Assembly (NCBI GenBank): GCA_002689655.1
Contig: NZHC01000128.1
Span: forward strand, 1 to 49,042
Length of the DNA: 49,042 nucleotides
Reading direction: 5' to 3'
DNA from: Rhodopirellula sp.
Lineage (GTDB): Bacteria; Planctomycetota; Planctomycetia; Pirellulales; Pirellulaceae
Position numbers and translations under genes: made by a program. The notes beneath the pieces are model-generated. The model made no database searches. It saw nothing but the letters and a program-made list of their open reading frames with translations, and was not told the origin of the DNA. This document shows positions 17,701 through 26,409 of this stretch, piece by piece (position 1 is the stretch's first letter; every line of letters begins with the position of its first letter).

Positions 17701-18858
17701 TCACTTGGGTGCAAACCGCACGTTCACGGCGGCATCGAGTGGTAACTTCGGACCAACGGGAGTCAACTCGCCCGATTCCTGATCGATGGACAGTGCAACT
17801 ACATTTCCTGTCTTTTGATTCCCCAACACCAACCATTTACCATCATCCGTGATTCCAAAACCTCGCGGGATTTGACCACCACTGGGCGCATTCCCCAGTG
17901 AACGAAATGTCTTGGACGCTGCATCGACCGCGAAGGCAGCAATCGAATTGTGTCCACGATTCGACACATACAAAAACTTGCCTGACGGGTGAACCAAACA
18001 CTCTGCGGTGCTATTCCCCTTTCCCTTCGCCGACTCGGGAATCGTATCCAGCACTTTCCCAAGTGCCAATGTTCGCTGCTCACGATCGTAGTGCAACAGA
18101 GCGACTTGCGATGTCAATTCGAGGTTCGAAAAGGCAATATCAAAGTCAGGATGAAAACTGAAATGCCTGGGACCTCCACCGGCCGGCAATTGCAGAAACG
18201 CCTGCTTAGAAGCCTTCATCGTCCCTGTTGCCGGGTCAACATCGTACAGCAGAATCTGATCCTTGCCCAAATCAGCAACGAACGCTTGTGTTCCATCTTG
18301 ATTGAAATTGATGGAATGTGCGTGGGGTGCCTCCTGCCTACCAGCATTGACACCACTCTGTCCAACATGCTGAATAAAAGAACCAGCTTTCCCAAGTGAG
18401 CCGTCTTCCAAAATCGGAAACAAAACACAACTGCCGCCGGTGTAATTGGCAACGCCCACGCACCGTCCGGTGGGATCAACCGTCACATGACACGCGGCAC
18501 CACCCCGCGTCGAATGCTCGTTCAGCTTTGTCAACATTCCATCTGCACCAACGGAATACGCAACAATCCCTGTGGAATCGGGTCCACTTGCACCGATCTC
18601 AGACACCGCATAAAGCAGTGGCCGGTTTGGATGCATGGCCACAAAGGACGCATTCTCCAACTCCGCTACGAGAACAGGCTGTCCCTTAAGTCCTGAGTCA
18701 TCCAACGAAATCGCATAAACACCACGACTGCTGGAATCACCTTGTGTGTAAGTTCCGACATACGCAGTCGTCTGCATTGAACTGGTAGGCTTAGCAGTCG
18801 TTTGAGCCAAGACGTCTACTGACATAGCTAACAACAAAACACAAGCAAAAAATTTCAT
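17701..18858 (-). CDS. Seven-bladed beta-propeller lactonase (6-phosphogluconolactonase-like), secreted
   Basis: A 385-residue member of the lactonase/YkgB-type 7-bladed propeller family. The N-terminal signal is MKFFACVLLLAMSVDVLAQ. Family landmarks include YVGTYTQGDSSSRGVYA at the first blade, HVTVDPTGRCVGVANYTGGS, EAPHAHSINFNQDG, GGGPRHFSFHPD, FLYVSNRGHNSIAAFAVD and GGQIPRGFGITDDGKWL. The cytoplasmic relative hydrolyses 6-phosphogluconolactone. This one is exported, so its substrate is more likely an extracytoplasmic sugar lactone, which is inference. It is transcribed away from the sulfatase/esterase genes that follow, but lies in the same carbohydrate-flavoured neighbourhood. Confidence 0.9.
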   Translation of the reverse strand: MKFFACVLLLAMSVDVLAQTTAKPTSSMQTTAYVGTYTQGDSSSRGVYAISLDDSGLKGQPVLVAELENASFVAMHPNRPLLYAVSEIGASGPDSTGIVAYSVGADGMLTKLNEHSTRGGAACHVTVDPTGRCVGVANYTGGSCVLFPILEDGSLGKAGSFIQHVGQSGVNAGRQEAPHAHSINFNQDGTQAFVADLGKDQILLYDVDPATGTMKASKQAFLQLPAGGGPRHFSFHPDFDIAFSNLELTSQVALLHYDREQRTLALGKVLDTIPESAKGKGNSTAECLVHPSGKFLYVSNRGHNSIAAFAVDAASKTFRSLGNAPSGGQIPRGFGITDDGKWLVLGNQKTGNVVALSIDQESGELTPVGPKLPLDAAVNVRFAPK

Positions 18859-18901
18859 GGCAAACTCAGGGTGTGAATGTACTTGGAGGCCACATCACCT
18901 T

Positions 18902-18918
18902 AACGCATTGCATGCGTT
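18902..18918. promoter_or_regulatory. Inverted repeat upstream of lactonase gene (candidate operator)
   Basis: AACGCAT (18902-18908) and ATGCGTT (18912-18918) are perfect 7-bp arms with a 3-bp spacer, 44 bp upstream of the lactonase ATG at 18858. The size and position suit a dimeric regulator site. No regulator gene is nearby, so the role is conjectural. Confidence 0.3.
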
Positions 18919-19015
18919 CCTGCTGTCGAATCCCCAGTGACCTGATGATTCATTGCCTACGCTGCGGTGATTTCCAACGCCCACCAACTCATACCCAAAT
19001 GAGATTTCCGCTTTT

Positions 19016-19561
19016 TTGAGAATAAATCATCTGAGAACGTGGACTAGCCATCGCAACCTGACTTTGGTCCTGAACCAACTTGAAGACTTTGAGGGAGCCA
19101 GTGAATTCTTCAATCGGGTCGTCCCCAGGAAATGGGATCGTTTTGAGAAGAGTGGGGTCATCGCGTTGATCGACCTGAACCATGAGTCGTCTCTTGGAAC
19201 GCGAACAGGTGTTACCATCCCCACAGTGGACCCTCGCCTGAACAAATTACTGGACGTCGATGTGCGGATCATTCTGACTTGGGATGCCGACATGACGGAC
19301 ATGGATCTCTGGATTGCAGAACCATCAAAAGAACAAGCCAGTTACAACAATAATCGGACGCAAATCGGCGGAATGATGTCTCGCGATTCTACGCAGGGTT
19401 ACGGACCTGAAGAATATCTTCTGAAGAAATCCATGAAGGGGAAATACGCGATCGACGTGGATTACTTGAGTGAGAGTGCACCCTCCATTCTGGGACCGGT
19501 GACCCTGCAAGTTGAAATTTCCACCAACTACGGCCGAGCCAACGAAGAGAAAAAACGTTGA
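19016..19561 (+). pseudogene. Orphan C-terminal fragment of a DUF2135 (YfaP-like) protein
   Basis: The reading frame encodes about 180 residues that match the C-terminal end of large exported proteins whose usual order is VIT domain, TPR helices, DUF2135. The first part (RNLTLVLNQLEDFEGASEFF) reads as the last TPR-like helices. The rest is a complete DUF2135 domain: VRIILTWDADMTDMDLWI, SRDSTQGYGPEEYLL and SILGPVTLQVEISTNYGR. There is no convincing start: the first possible codon is a TTG at 19016, with no signal peptide and no ribosome site. I do not see the VIT/TPR part upstream in any frame before the divergent lactonase start. I read it as the remnant of a gene deleted at its 5' end; a short functional protein is less likely. 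Confidence 0.65.
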
Positions 19562-19713
19562 CCGTGCGACTCGGGGAAAGCAAAGATCGTCAGAGGGTCG
19601 GCAAAGTAGCGTTTTAATTTTTTCGCAAACACTGCATCACAACATACATCCCGTTCACGGACGCCGTAAAGTTGCTTGCCGCAGTGTCAGCTTTGTCGGA
19701 ACGATTCTATCGC

Positions 19714-19719
19714 TATACT
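19714..19719 (+). promoter_or_regulatory. Possible -10 element for the SMP-30/esterase gene
   Basis: TATACT lies 37 bp before the preferred ATG at 19757. A poor -35 match (TTGTCG, 19693-19698) is 15 bp upstream. Only suggestive. Confidence 0.2.
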
Positions 19720-19756
19720 GCGGGGAAAACTCCTTCCGAAAGTTCCTGGAATCAAA

Positions 19757-21532
19757 ATGAATCATCACCTCCGTGTTGCCTTATGGATGGTGGCGGTGCA
19801 AGCACTCGCCGGTCACTCGCTTGTGGCTCAAACGCCCTCTTCTGTGGTCGACCACGATACCCCCCTGGAGCATCTTTCGTCGGACTTTGTGATGGCCGAC
19901 GGACCATGCTGGGATGGATGGTCACTAATCGTTCCCGATGTCAAAGGGGAACAGCTTCTGAGATACAACCCGAAGAAGAAAACCTTGCAAACGCTGGTTT
20001 CCGATTCCAGTCGCATCAGTGCGACATTCTTCAATCACGGACGGCTGTATTTAAGTGACAATGGCCAAGGCAAGCTCTGCTTCATCGATGGACGCAAAAA
20101 GGTATCGATCGCTGATTTTTCCCAGCTGAAAACCGAAGGAGAAAAGCGGGACTACCGCCCCAATGACCTTGTGGTTGACCACCGAGGTGGTGTTTACGTG
20201 ACTTTCACGCCTCAGGGAAAAGTAATTTACGTGACGCCCGAGGGTGAACTGAAAGTTGCCGTCGAGAGCGTACCCACACCCAATGGTCTGATTCTCTCGC
20301 CAGATGGGAAGACCCTCTATGTTTCATCTGTCGCCTCCAAACAAATCTGGTCTTATGAGATCAAGCAGGCTGGCCAACTTTCAGAGGCACGTCAAATTGC
20401 TGCTATGGACGATGGCGCCGCAAGAGGAGCTGACGGCATGGCGATGGATCGTGCTGGCAACGTTTACTGCGCCGGGCCCAGCGCGATTTGGATCTGGTCC
20501 CCGACTGGCACACTGCTGGACAAGATCGTTTGTCCAACCAAGCCCATCAATTGCACGTTTGGTGATCCCGACATGCGATCACTCTACATCACTGCTGCAG
20601 GTGGATTGTATCGGCAAAGAATGAAAATCAGTGGCCGCTCACCGTCCCAAGCGTCACTGCCGCTGAATCCAATCGCACAAACAAAAACATCGCGCCAACT
20701 GGAATCATCGATTCCCAGCACAACGATACCCGCGGACCTGAGTTTCCAGCCCGATGTCGTCTATGCCAAGTATGGAGAACGAAAACTTCTGGCAGACATC
20801 ATCGCTCCTAAAACCACCCAACAGCTTCCTGCCCTGATCGTGGTCCATGGCGGCGGATGGCACAATGGCGACAAGACCAAGTTTCAGGCGCTCGCCATTC
20901 GACTGGCAAAACTTGGTTATGTAGTGGCCGCCATTGAATACCGTTTAGCTGACGAGGCTGCGTTTCCAGCTGCAATCCACGACTGCTTTGCCGCAGTCCG
21001 GTTTCTTCGAAACCACTCTCAACGCTTTCACATTGATGCCGAAAGAATTGGTGCCGTGGGTGGCTCTGCTGGCGGCCATCTGGTCGGCTTGATGGCATCT
21101 GGCAATGGAAACCCGAACCTGCAAGTCACCGCCGGAAATTTTGAAACGTCATCAAAGATTCAGGCTGCCATCGTCATGGCAGGCCCATTGGAAATGCTGA
21201 CCGGAAGCGTTGCGGAGCGATCACGAAGCGGAAAGGGCTTTTCAAATGCCAATAGCTGGCTACGTGGAACCGTTGACGAAAAACCATCCTTGTACCGAGA
21301 TGCTGATGCCTATGTACAAATCGACAAAAACACCTGTCCGATCCTGTTCATGACAGGTGAATTTGACAATCCGGCAAGAAATCAGAGTTCACGTGATCGC
21401 TTGTCCAAATTAGGAATCGCCACTGACATTAAGACCTACAAGGATGGCAAGCATGGGTGCTGGAATCGCTTACCGTGGCTCGACGAGATGGTGCTCGACA
21501 TGGCTGATTTTCTACGAGACAACTTGAATTAA
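19757..21532 (+). CDS. SMP-30/gluconolactonase propeller fused to alpha/beta-hydrolase esterase
   Basis: A 591-residue exported fusion. ATG 19757 gives a clean signal (LRVALWMVAVQALAGHSLVAQ). Residues about 30-310 form an SMP-30/gluconolactonase-like six-bladed propeller (DGPCWDG, YRPNDLVVDHRGGVYVTF, TPNGLILSPDGKTLYVS, GADGMAMDRAGNVYCAG). Residues about 340-591 form an esterase of the BD-FAE/hormone-sensitive-lipase-like type. They have oxyanion motif HGGGW (364-368), nucleophile S437 in GGSAGG, and D537 and H566 (GEFDN, DGKHGCW) as likely acid and base. The expected action is hydrolysis of ester or lactone bonds on sugars in the periplasm; the exact substrate is unknown. The sulfatase gene converges on it from 23026. 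An in-frame start at 19676 exists but would bury the signal peptide. Confidence 0.88.
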   Translation: MNHHLRVALWMVAVQALAGHSLVAQTPSSVVDHDTPLEHLSSDFVMADGPCWDGWSLIVPDVKGEQLLRYNPKKKTLQTLVSDSSRISATFFNHGRLYLSDNGQGKLCFIDGRKKVSIADFSQLKTEGEKRDYRPNDLVVDHRGGVYVTFTPQGKVIYVTPEGELKVAVESVPTPNGLILSPDGKTLYVSSVASKQIWSYEIKQAGQLSEARQIAAMDDGAARGADGMAMDRAGNVYCAGPSAIWIWSPTGTLLDKIVCPTKPINCTFGDPDMRSLYITAAGGLYRQRMKISGRSPSQASLPLNPIAQTKTSRQLESSIPSTTIPADLSFQPDVVYAKYGERKLLADIIAPKTTQQLPALIVVHGGGWHNGDKTKFQALAIRLAKLGYVVAAIEYRLADEAAFPAAIHDCFAAVRFLRNHSQRFHIDAERIGAVGGSAGGHLVGLMASGNGNPNLQVTAGNFETSSKIQAAIVMAGPLEMLTGSVAERSRSGKGFSNANSWLRGTVDEKPSLYRDADAYVQIDKNTCPILFMTGEFDNPARNQSSRDRLSKLGIATDIKTYKDGKHGCWNRLPWLDEMVLDMADFLRDNLN

Positions 21533-21604
21533 CGAACGCTTGAAAGGAAACATCACTCGGCTGACAGGCTTGCTCTCAGCATTCAACAAAGAAGCAAACA
21601 CCGC

Positions 21605-23026
21605 TCAGTGGCGGTAGTCAGCCCCTGACCAACTCCGCAAAACAGACTGCTGCCAGTTCTCCAAGGCAGCGGTCAACTCACGAACGCGTTGGGGCTCCTG
21701 CATGCTGAGATCACTTGTTTCCATGGGATCATTCACCAAGTGATACAGCTCGTATTTGACGTTTCCTGCGTTCTCAATTCGATGCAGTTTCCAAGGCCAT
21801 GCGTTCCAAGCCGCATGCCCGCGTGAGTCGAGACTTTCGAGGTCAGGAAACTCATTGACATTTTTCAGAATTCGTTCAGGGTGCGGATTGGGCTTTCCAG
21901 CCATATTGGCTTCCATCAGCGCCTTGATGATTCTGTCACTCCAAGTTCCCTGACCATCACGGAACCCATGCCAGAACCCCATGCCGGGGCGAGTGGTTTG
22001 GTCCCCAGAAATCACGCCTGCAAGATCGATCCCATCAAGCGGCGTTTGGTGATCAACCTTGGCTCGACCGATAGCGATAAGTGTGGGATAAAGGTCCGAT
22101 GAAAATGCAGGTGTATCAATCTTTCTGGCCGTGTATTTGGCAGGCCATTGCAAGACAGCTGGGACGCGTAAACCCCCTTCATAAATGCTACCTTTCTTTG
22201 CTCTTCCACCTGACGAAGCGGGAACCAAACCGCCATTGTCACTGCAGTACAAAAAGAGTGTGTTGTCCCTGATACCTAGATCAGTCAACGTCTGCTGCAA
22301 CCTTCCGATTTGCTGGTCAAGCAACGTGATCTCACGAAAGTAGCCAGGTTTTTTTGTGTTTTGATCACTATACAGCTTCCTCGCCTGAGGTAGATCGGGG
22401 AGTTCTTCCTGTGGATCGTGCGGTGAAGGAAACCAAGTCACTGCGAACATCGGCTGACCACCAGAGTGATGCCGAGTCAGGAAGTCGATGGTGGCATCCA
22501 TGCTGATCACTGTTCCAGGTCCCTTGATCTGCTCGTAGTTTCCATTTCGACTCAGATAGGGATCATTGTCAAAAAAGTTCAATCCTGAAAGCCACTCATC
22601 GAATCCCGCACCGCCGGGACTGGTGGGACTGTTGGGCTGCACCGATCCGATATGCCACTTTCCAAAGTGTCCCGTCACATAGCCCGCATCGCTCAAAGCT
22701 TCAGCAATCGTGGTTTCATGGGGACGCATGTAATGGCCGTGATTTGGCACATTCGTCCGAAATGGGTGCCGCCCCGTCATGACGCTTGCACGCGTGGGTG
22801 AACATACAGGTGCACTTGCGTAGAACCGGTTAAAAACAACACCCTCTTCAGCCATGGCATCCAGATTCGGGGTTTGAACGAAAGGATGACCGGTGTACCC
22901 AGCATCTCCATACCCGTGATCGTCGGCCATCACAATCACAACGTTAGGTCGCTGATCGCCGAACACTGGCAAAGCCAGCAGGGCCAAGCAGATCACAGCA
23001 GGACTGGTGAATCGCATTTTCTTCAT
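21605..23026 (-). CDS. Sulfatase (arylsulfatase family, formylglycine type)
   Basis: A 473-residue sulfatase. ATG 23026 gives a typical signal (MRFTSPAVICLALLALPVFG); an in-frame start at 23143 would add 39 non-signal residues. The catalytic signature CSPTRASVMTGRHP has C75, to be converted to formylglycine by an FGE-type enzyme encoded elsewhere. D35-D36 (VMADDHGYGDAG) are calcium ligands, followed by GKWHIG and YCSDNGG. The enzyme hydrolyses sulfate esters, probably on algal or other sulfated polysaccharides, a common planctomycete lifestyle. The specific substrate cannot be told from sequence. It converges with the SMP-30/esterase gene and diverges from the DUF1501 gene at 23400. Confidence 0.93.
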   Translation of the reverse strand: MKKMRFTSPAVICLALLALPVFGDQRPNVVIVMADDHGYGDAGYTGHPFVQTPNLDAMAEEGVVFNRFYASAPVCSPTRASVMTGRHPFRTNVPNHGHYMRPHETTIAEALSDAGYVTGHFGKWHIGSVQPNSPTSPGGAGFDEWLSGLNFFDNDPYLSRNGNYEQIKGPGTVISMDATIDFLTRHHSGGQPMFAVTWFPSPHDPQEELPDLPQARKLYSDQNTKKPGYFREITLLDQQIGRLQQTLTDLGIRDNTLFLYCSDNGGLVPASSGGRAKKGSIYEGGLRVPAVLQWPAKYTARKIDTPAFSSDLYPTLIAIGRAKVDHQTPLDGIDLAGVISGDQTTRPGMGFWHGFRDGQGTWSDRIIKALMEANMAGKPNPHPERILKNVNEFPDLESLDSRGHAAWNAWPWKLHRIENAGNVKYELYHLVNDPMETSDLSMQEPQRVRELTAALENWQQSVLRSWSGADYRH

Positions 23027-23399
23027 CTTCAACGCAAACGAACGCGGCAAGTATTCACGACATGAACGATTTTTGTCGTTGTTTATGCACAGTTTAACGT
23101 CCGCAGAGTAACGATGCTGAAACCATGCACGAAAAGCCCTCAATCAATCACTTCAACTGAAAATCCTTCTCCCAGTTCCCAGCCCCAGACTCAGCTAATC
23201 CGTTTCATCCCTCATGTGTCCACATATCGAGCCAGATGGTTTCAAATTATCTGCGACTGAGAATCAGGCGTGATGACTCCAACTGGCATCCGCATCAACC
23301 CTTTAAATACACGGGAAGATATTTCATTTTGCGGTCACAAATCGCATAGGAACAGGATAAACTACTGCGTGCAGTCCACCTAATTCGAGGAGATTTCGA
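23027..23399. other. Divergent promoter region between sulfatase and DUF1501 genes
   Basis: About 370 bp with no coding frame that I trust. It must drive the sulfatase leftward and the DUF1501 gene rightward. The only distinct signal is a ribosome site, GAGGAG (23387-23392), 7 bp before GTG 23400. Confidence 0.5.
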
Positions 23400-24827
23400 G
23401 TGTCAATCGATCGTCGCTCTTTTCTTGTCGCTTCCGCATCTGGTTGTGCAGGTTTGCGCCTAGGGGGACCAAGACTTCTATCGGCCGATGATAAGAGCTC
23501 TCCAGGAGCCTCCACATCCCGACAGCGAACACCCGGCGGCACCGCGAAATCAGTGATCCTGTTTTTCCTTTGCGGCGGTGCTTCTCACATCGACACATGG
23601 GACATGAAACCTGATGCACCCAGCGAGTATCGTGGTCCGTTCTCGCCGATTGCAACATCATCGCCCGAAATCAAATTATGCGAGCACCTTCCCTTACTTG
23701 CAAAACAGGCGCACCATCTGTCCGTCGTTCACTCCGTCGGTGGAACGGTGAACACGAATGATCACCACGCTGGCTACTACTACAATCTGACTGGGCATGT
23801 TCCCGACGAGACATTCAAAACGCAAGGCAATGATCGCAGGCCGTATTCCGATGATTGGCCATTCATGGGGTCAGTGGTCAGTTCGCGAGCAAATCGCCAA
23901 ACGACACTTCCGGGAGCGATCACTCTTCCCCACATGCCGAGCAGAAAACCTTATACGCGACCGGGCCAATTTGCTGCAAAACTGGGAGTGGAGTTTGATC
24001 CTTTGTACGTTGATGGCTCAGTGGACGAACCTCTCGTCTTCCAAGCCCCATCTCTGATGGTTTCCGGTGATGTCACCCGCGAACAGTTTCTATCCAAGCA
24101 ACAATTATTCAAGACTCTCGACAAAGCTCGCACAGAGTTCGATTCATCACCTCAGGTGCGCATTTGGAAGCAGCACCAAGAACGCACGATGAATCTGCTG
24201 TTGGCCAGTGAAACCACAACGGTATTTGACCTTGAAAAAGAACCGGTTTCAGTGCGCGAACGCTATGGAAAATCCATCAATGCGATGAGTCTTTTGCTTG
24301 CCCGACGCCTGGTGCAAGCAGAAGTTCCCTTTGTGACCGTTTTTTGGAAAGAGAACGAAAAAATCAAGGACAAGTGCAAGAGCGCTGGTGGATGGGACAC
24401 TCATGGCAACAACTTTGGCTGCCTGAAGGACCACTTGCTGCCTGAGTTTGACAAGGCATTTTCGGCGCTTGTAGAAGACTTAGCCAATCAAGGCATGTTG
24501 GACGAGACTCTGCTTGTCGTGAACAGTGAAATGGGACGCCAGCCCAAGATTGGAGACCGTCGATCGGGCGGTGTCAGTGGTGGGGGACGCGACCACTGGA
24601 CACATTGCCAAAGCGTTTTGATGGCGGGTGGCGGGATTCAAGGCGGGCAGTCCTTTGGCTCAAGTGATCGATTTGGCGAATACCCCAGCGATCATCCAGT
24701 CACCCCGGCCGACATCACCAAGACCGTTTACCATGCTACCGGCACACACGACCTGATTGCGCGGGATTCGCAAGATCGACCGTTCAGTCTGCTGGAACCC
24801 GGCAAGCCCATCATGGACTTGTTTTAG
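23400..24827 (+). CDS. DUF1501 family protein, GTG start
   Basis: A 475-residue DUF1501 protein starting with GTG, supported by GAGGAG 7 bp upstream and by a Tat signal right at the start (DRRSFLVASASGCAGLRL). Family landmarks: GGASHIDTWDMKPDAPSEYR, HHAGYYYNLTGH, WDTHGNNFGCLKDHLLPEFD, LDETLLVVNSEMGRQPKI and GGGRDHWTHC. The segment NSEMGRQPKI departs from the GEFGRTPKI seen in most paralogues here, while the GRDHW element is kept. It therefore belongs to a different DUF1501 subgroup, and its chemistry may differ. Its 3' end overlaps the convergent cytochrome-WD40 gene by 17 bp. Confidence 0.9.
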   Translation: MSIDRRSFLVASASGCAGLRLGGPRLLSADDKSSPGASTSRQRTPGGTAKSVILFFLCGGASHIDTWDMKPDAPSEYRGPFSPIATSSPEIKLCEHLPLLAKQAHHLSVVHSVGGTVNTNDHHAGYYYNLTGHVPDETFKTQGNDRRPYSDDWPFMGSVVSSRANRQTTLPGAITLPHMPSRKPYTRPGQFAAKLGVEFDPLYVDGSVDEPLVFQAPSLMVSGDVTREQFLSKQQLFKTLDKARTEFDSSPQVRIWKQHQERTMNLLLASETTTVFDLEKEPVSVRERYGKSINAMSLLLARRLVQAEVPFVTVFWKENEKIKDKCKSAGGWDTHGNNFGCLKDHLLPEFDKAFSALVEDLANQGMLDETLLVVNSEMGRQPKIGDRRSGGVSGGGRDHWTHCQSVLMAGGGIQGGQSFGSSDRFGEYPSDHPVTPADITKTVYHATGTHDLIARDSQDRPFSLLEPGKPIMDLF

Positions 24828-26304
24828 TCTTCCCGATTTTATCAGCGTCAGTGTTGGTGCCACTCGTTTTAACTTTCCCAGCACCTGTGGGCTGCGCAAG
24901 CCAGCTACTTAAAAGAGTTCCATCAGCGACGTTCCAAACTCGAATTTCACCGTCATGCGAACCGGTTGCCACCTTGGCTTGATTCGAGTGAATAGCAGAA
25001 CATAAGACCCAATCGGTATGCCCCTGAAACCGAGTGGCAACCTGATTCTTCGTGAGATCAACTTTGATCAATTTCTTGTCGCTTGAAGGAATCAAAGCGA
25101 AATCACCAGCCACTGCGATCCGGTACCCTTCACCACCAATAGCGACCTCAGCTGTTTTCTTGGCGTCCGAGACATTCCAACGATGAAGTTTTTTGTCATT
25201 TCCAGTAGAAACGATCTGCTTTCCATCTGGCAGCATCGAAACACCGCGGACCGCGCTGCCATGCCCCTGATAACTGATCAGTAACTGCCCTGTCTCTGCA
25301 TTGAACACCTTTGCCGTTTTGTCCCGACTCGCAGACACCAACTTTGTCCCATCCTTACTCCAGGCAATCGCGGTTACAAAATCGGCATGGCTGAGCAGAG
25401 TCTTCTGAACCCCGAGTGTTTCCATATCAACAATGCGAATCGTCTTGTCGGCAGAGGCAACCGCCAATTTTTTTCCATCCGGCCGAAAAGCCAAATCAAG
25501 GATAACGTCATCACAAGGCGCGAGGACTGCCGTGACTTGCTGGCTCGCCAAATCAATCACACGAACATCACCACCAAACCCGGGTCGACCACTGGCAACA
25601 ACAACTTGCTGATCGACGGACGCCTTGGCTGCACCGCTCTCGTTGTTTTTTCCTTCATCCGCTTGGACACCGCCGGAAAGAGGCGGAAAAACAATCGCAT
25701 AAGTCTGCTGCCCGACATTGCCAATTCGGTCTTGAAGATTTCCCTGCATGTCCCAAATCAGAATCTCGTTGTAACCGCCACTATAAACCAAATCACTTTC
25801 TGTTGAAAAAGCGATCGAGGTTACTTGCAACGGTGCAGGGTAACTGGTGGGTGCTGCCGGATGTTCCTGCGGTGGAATTACAAATGGCAATCTTGCATCA
25901 GGATCATCACCATCAAAGATCGCACCTTGATCAATCCAGTCTGACACCAGCTGGATTTGGTCCGCAGTCAACGCGTCTGTTTCGGCTGGCATGCGTTCAA
26001 ATGAATCTTCGACTATCAGTCGCCGCAACAATTCAGCACCATCATCTTTGCTGGCCTTCAAGGGCATCAGACCGCTGTCACCAGGCTTAGAAGACTCTGT
26101 GAATGTATCAATGCGATAACCACCCTCCGCTTTTTTTGCATCATGACACGCGACACAATTTTCCAAAAAAATGGGGGCAACGTCGCGTATGAAGCTGACA
26201 CCCCCATCTTCTGCACCCACAACACTCATCATCAGTAATGCGATCACCGTCGGCATGAATTCGGTCCGAAACCGTTGTAGACTTTTGTGAAATATGCGTT
26301 TCAT
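24811..26304 (-). CDS. PSCyt1 cytochrome c-WD40 propeller protein
   Basis: A 497-residue exported protein. The signal (MPTVIALLMMSVVGA) is followed by a PSCyt1 domain with haem motif CVACH (50-54) in NCVACHDAKKAEGGYRIDTF and a possible distal methionine in SFERMPAETDAL. The remainder is a WD40 propeller (SIAFSTESDLVYSGGYNEIL, AIAWSKDGTKLVSASRDKTA, GHGSAVRGVSMLPDGKQIVS, GSHDGEIRVWNV). The haem domain probably transfers electrons and the propeller docks partners. It is the last gene of the leftward cluster from 33957 and is clearly paralogous over its whole length to the protein at 40965-42308. Confidence 0.92.
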   Translation of the reverse strand: MKRIFHKSLQRFRTEFMPTVIALLMMSVVGAEDGGVSFIRDVAPIFLENCVACHDAKKAEGGYRIDTFTESSKPGDSGLMPLKASKDDGAELLRRLIVEDSFERMPAETDALTADQIQLVSDWIDQGAIFDGDDPDARLPFVIPPQEHPAAPTSYPAPLQVTSIAFSTESDLVYSGGYNEILIWDMQGNLQDRIGNVGQQTYAIVFPPLSGGVQADEGKNNESGAAKASVDQQVVVASGRPGFGGDVRVIDLASQQVTAVLAPCDDVILDLAFRPDGKKLAVASADKTIRIVDMETLGVQKTLLSHADFVTAIAWSKDGTKLVSASRDKTAKVFNAETGQLLISYQGHGSAVRGVSMLPDGKQIVSTGNDKKLHRWNVSDAKKTAEVAIGGEGYRIAVAGDFALIPSSDKKLIKVDLTKNQVATRFQGHTDWVLCSAIHSNQAKVATGSHDGEIRVWNVADGTLLSSWLAQPTGAGKVKTSGTNTDADKIGKTKTSP

Positions 26305-26409
26305 GCTTCAAAATTTGATTGGGAATCGGGTGTGTGGTGGGGGTGAGTGGGCTACCGATACTCTGAGACAACGGCTACGCCACCGGAAAATCAAATTTCG
26401 ATACTTCTT

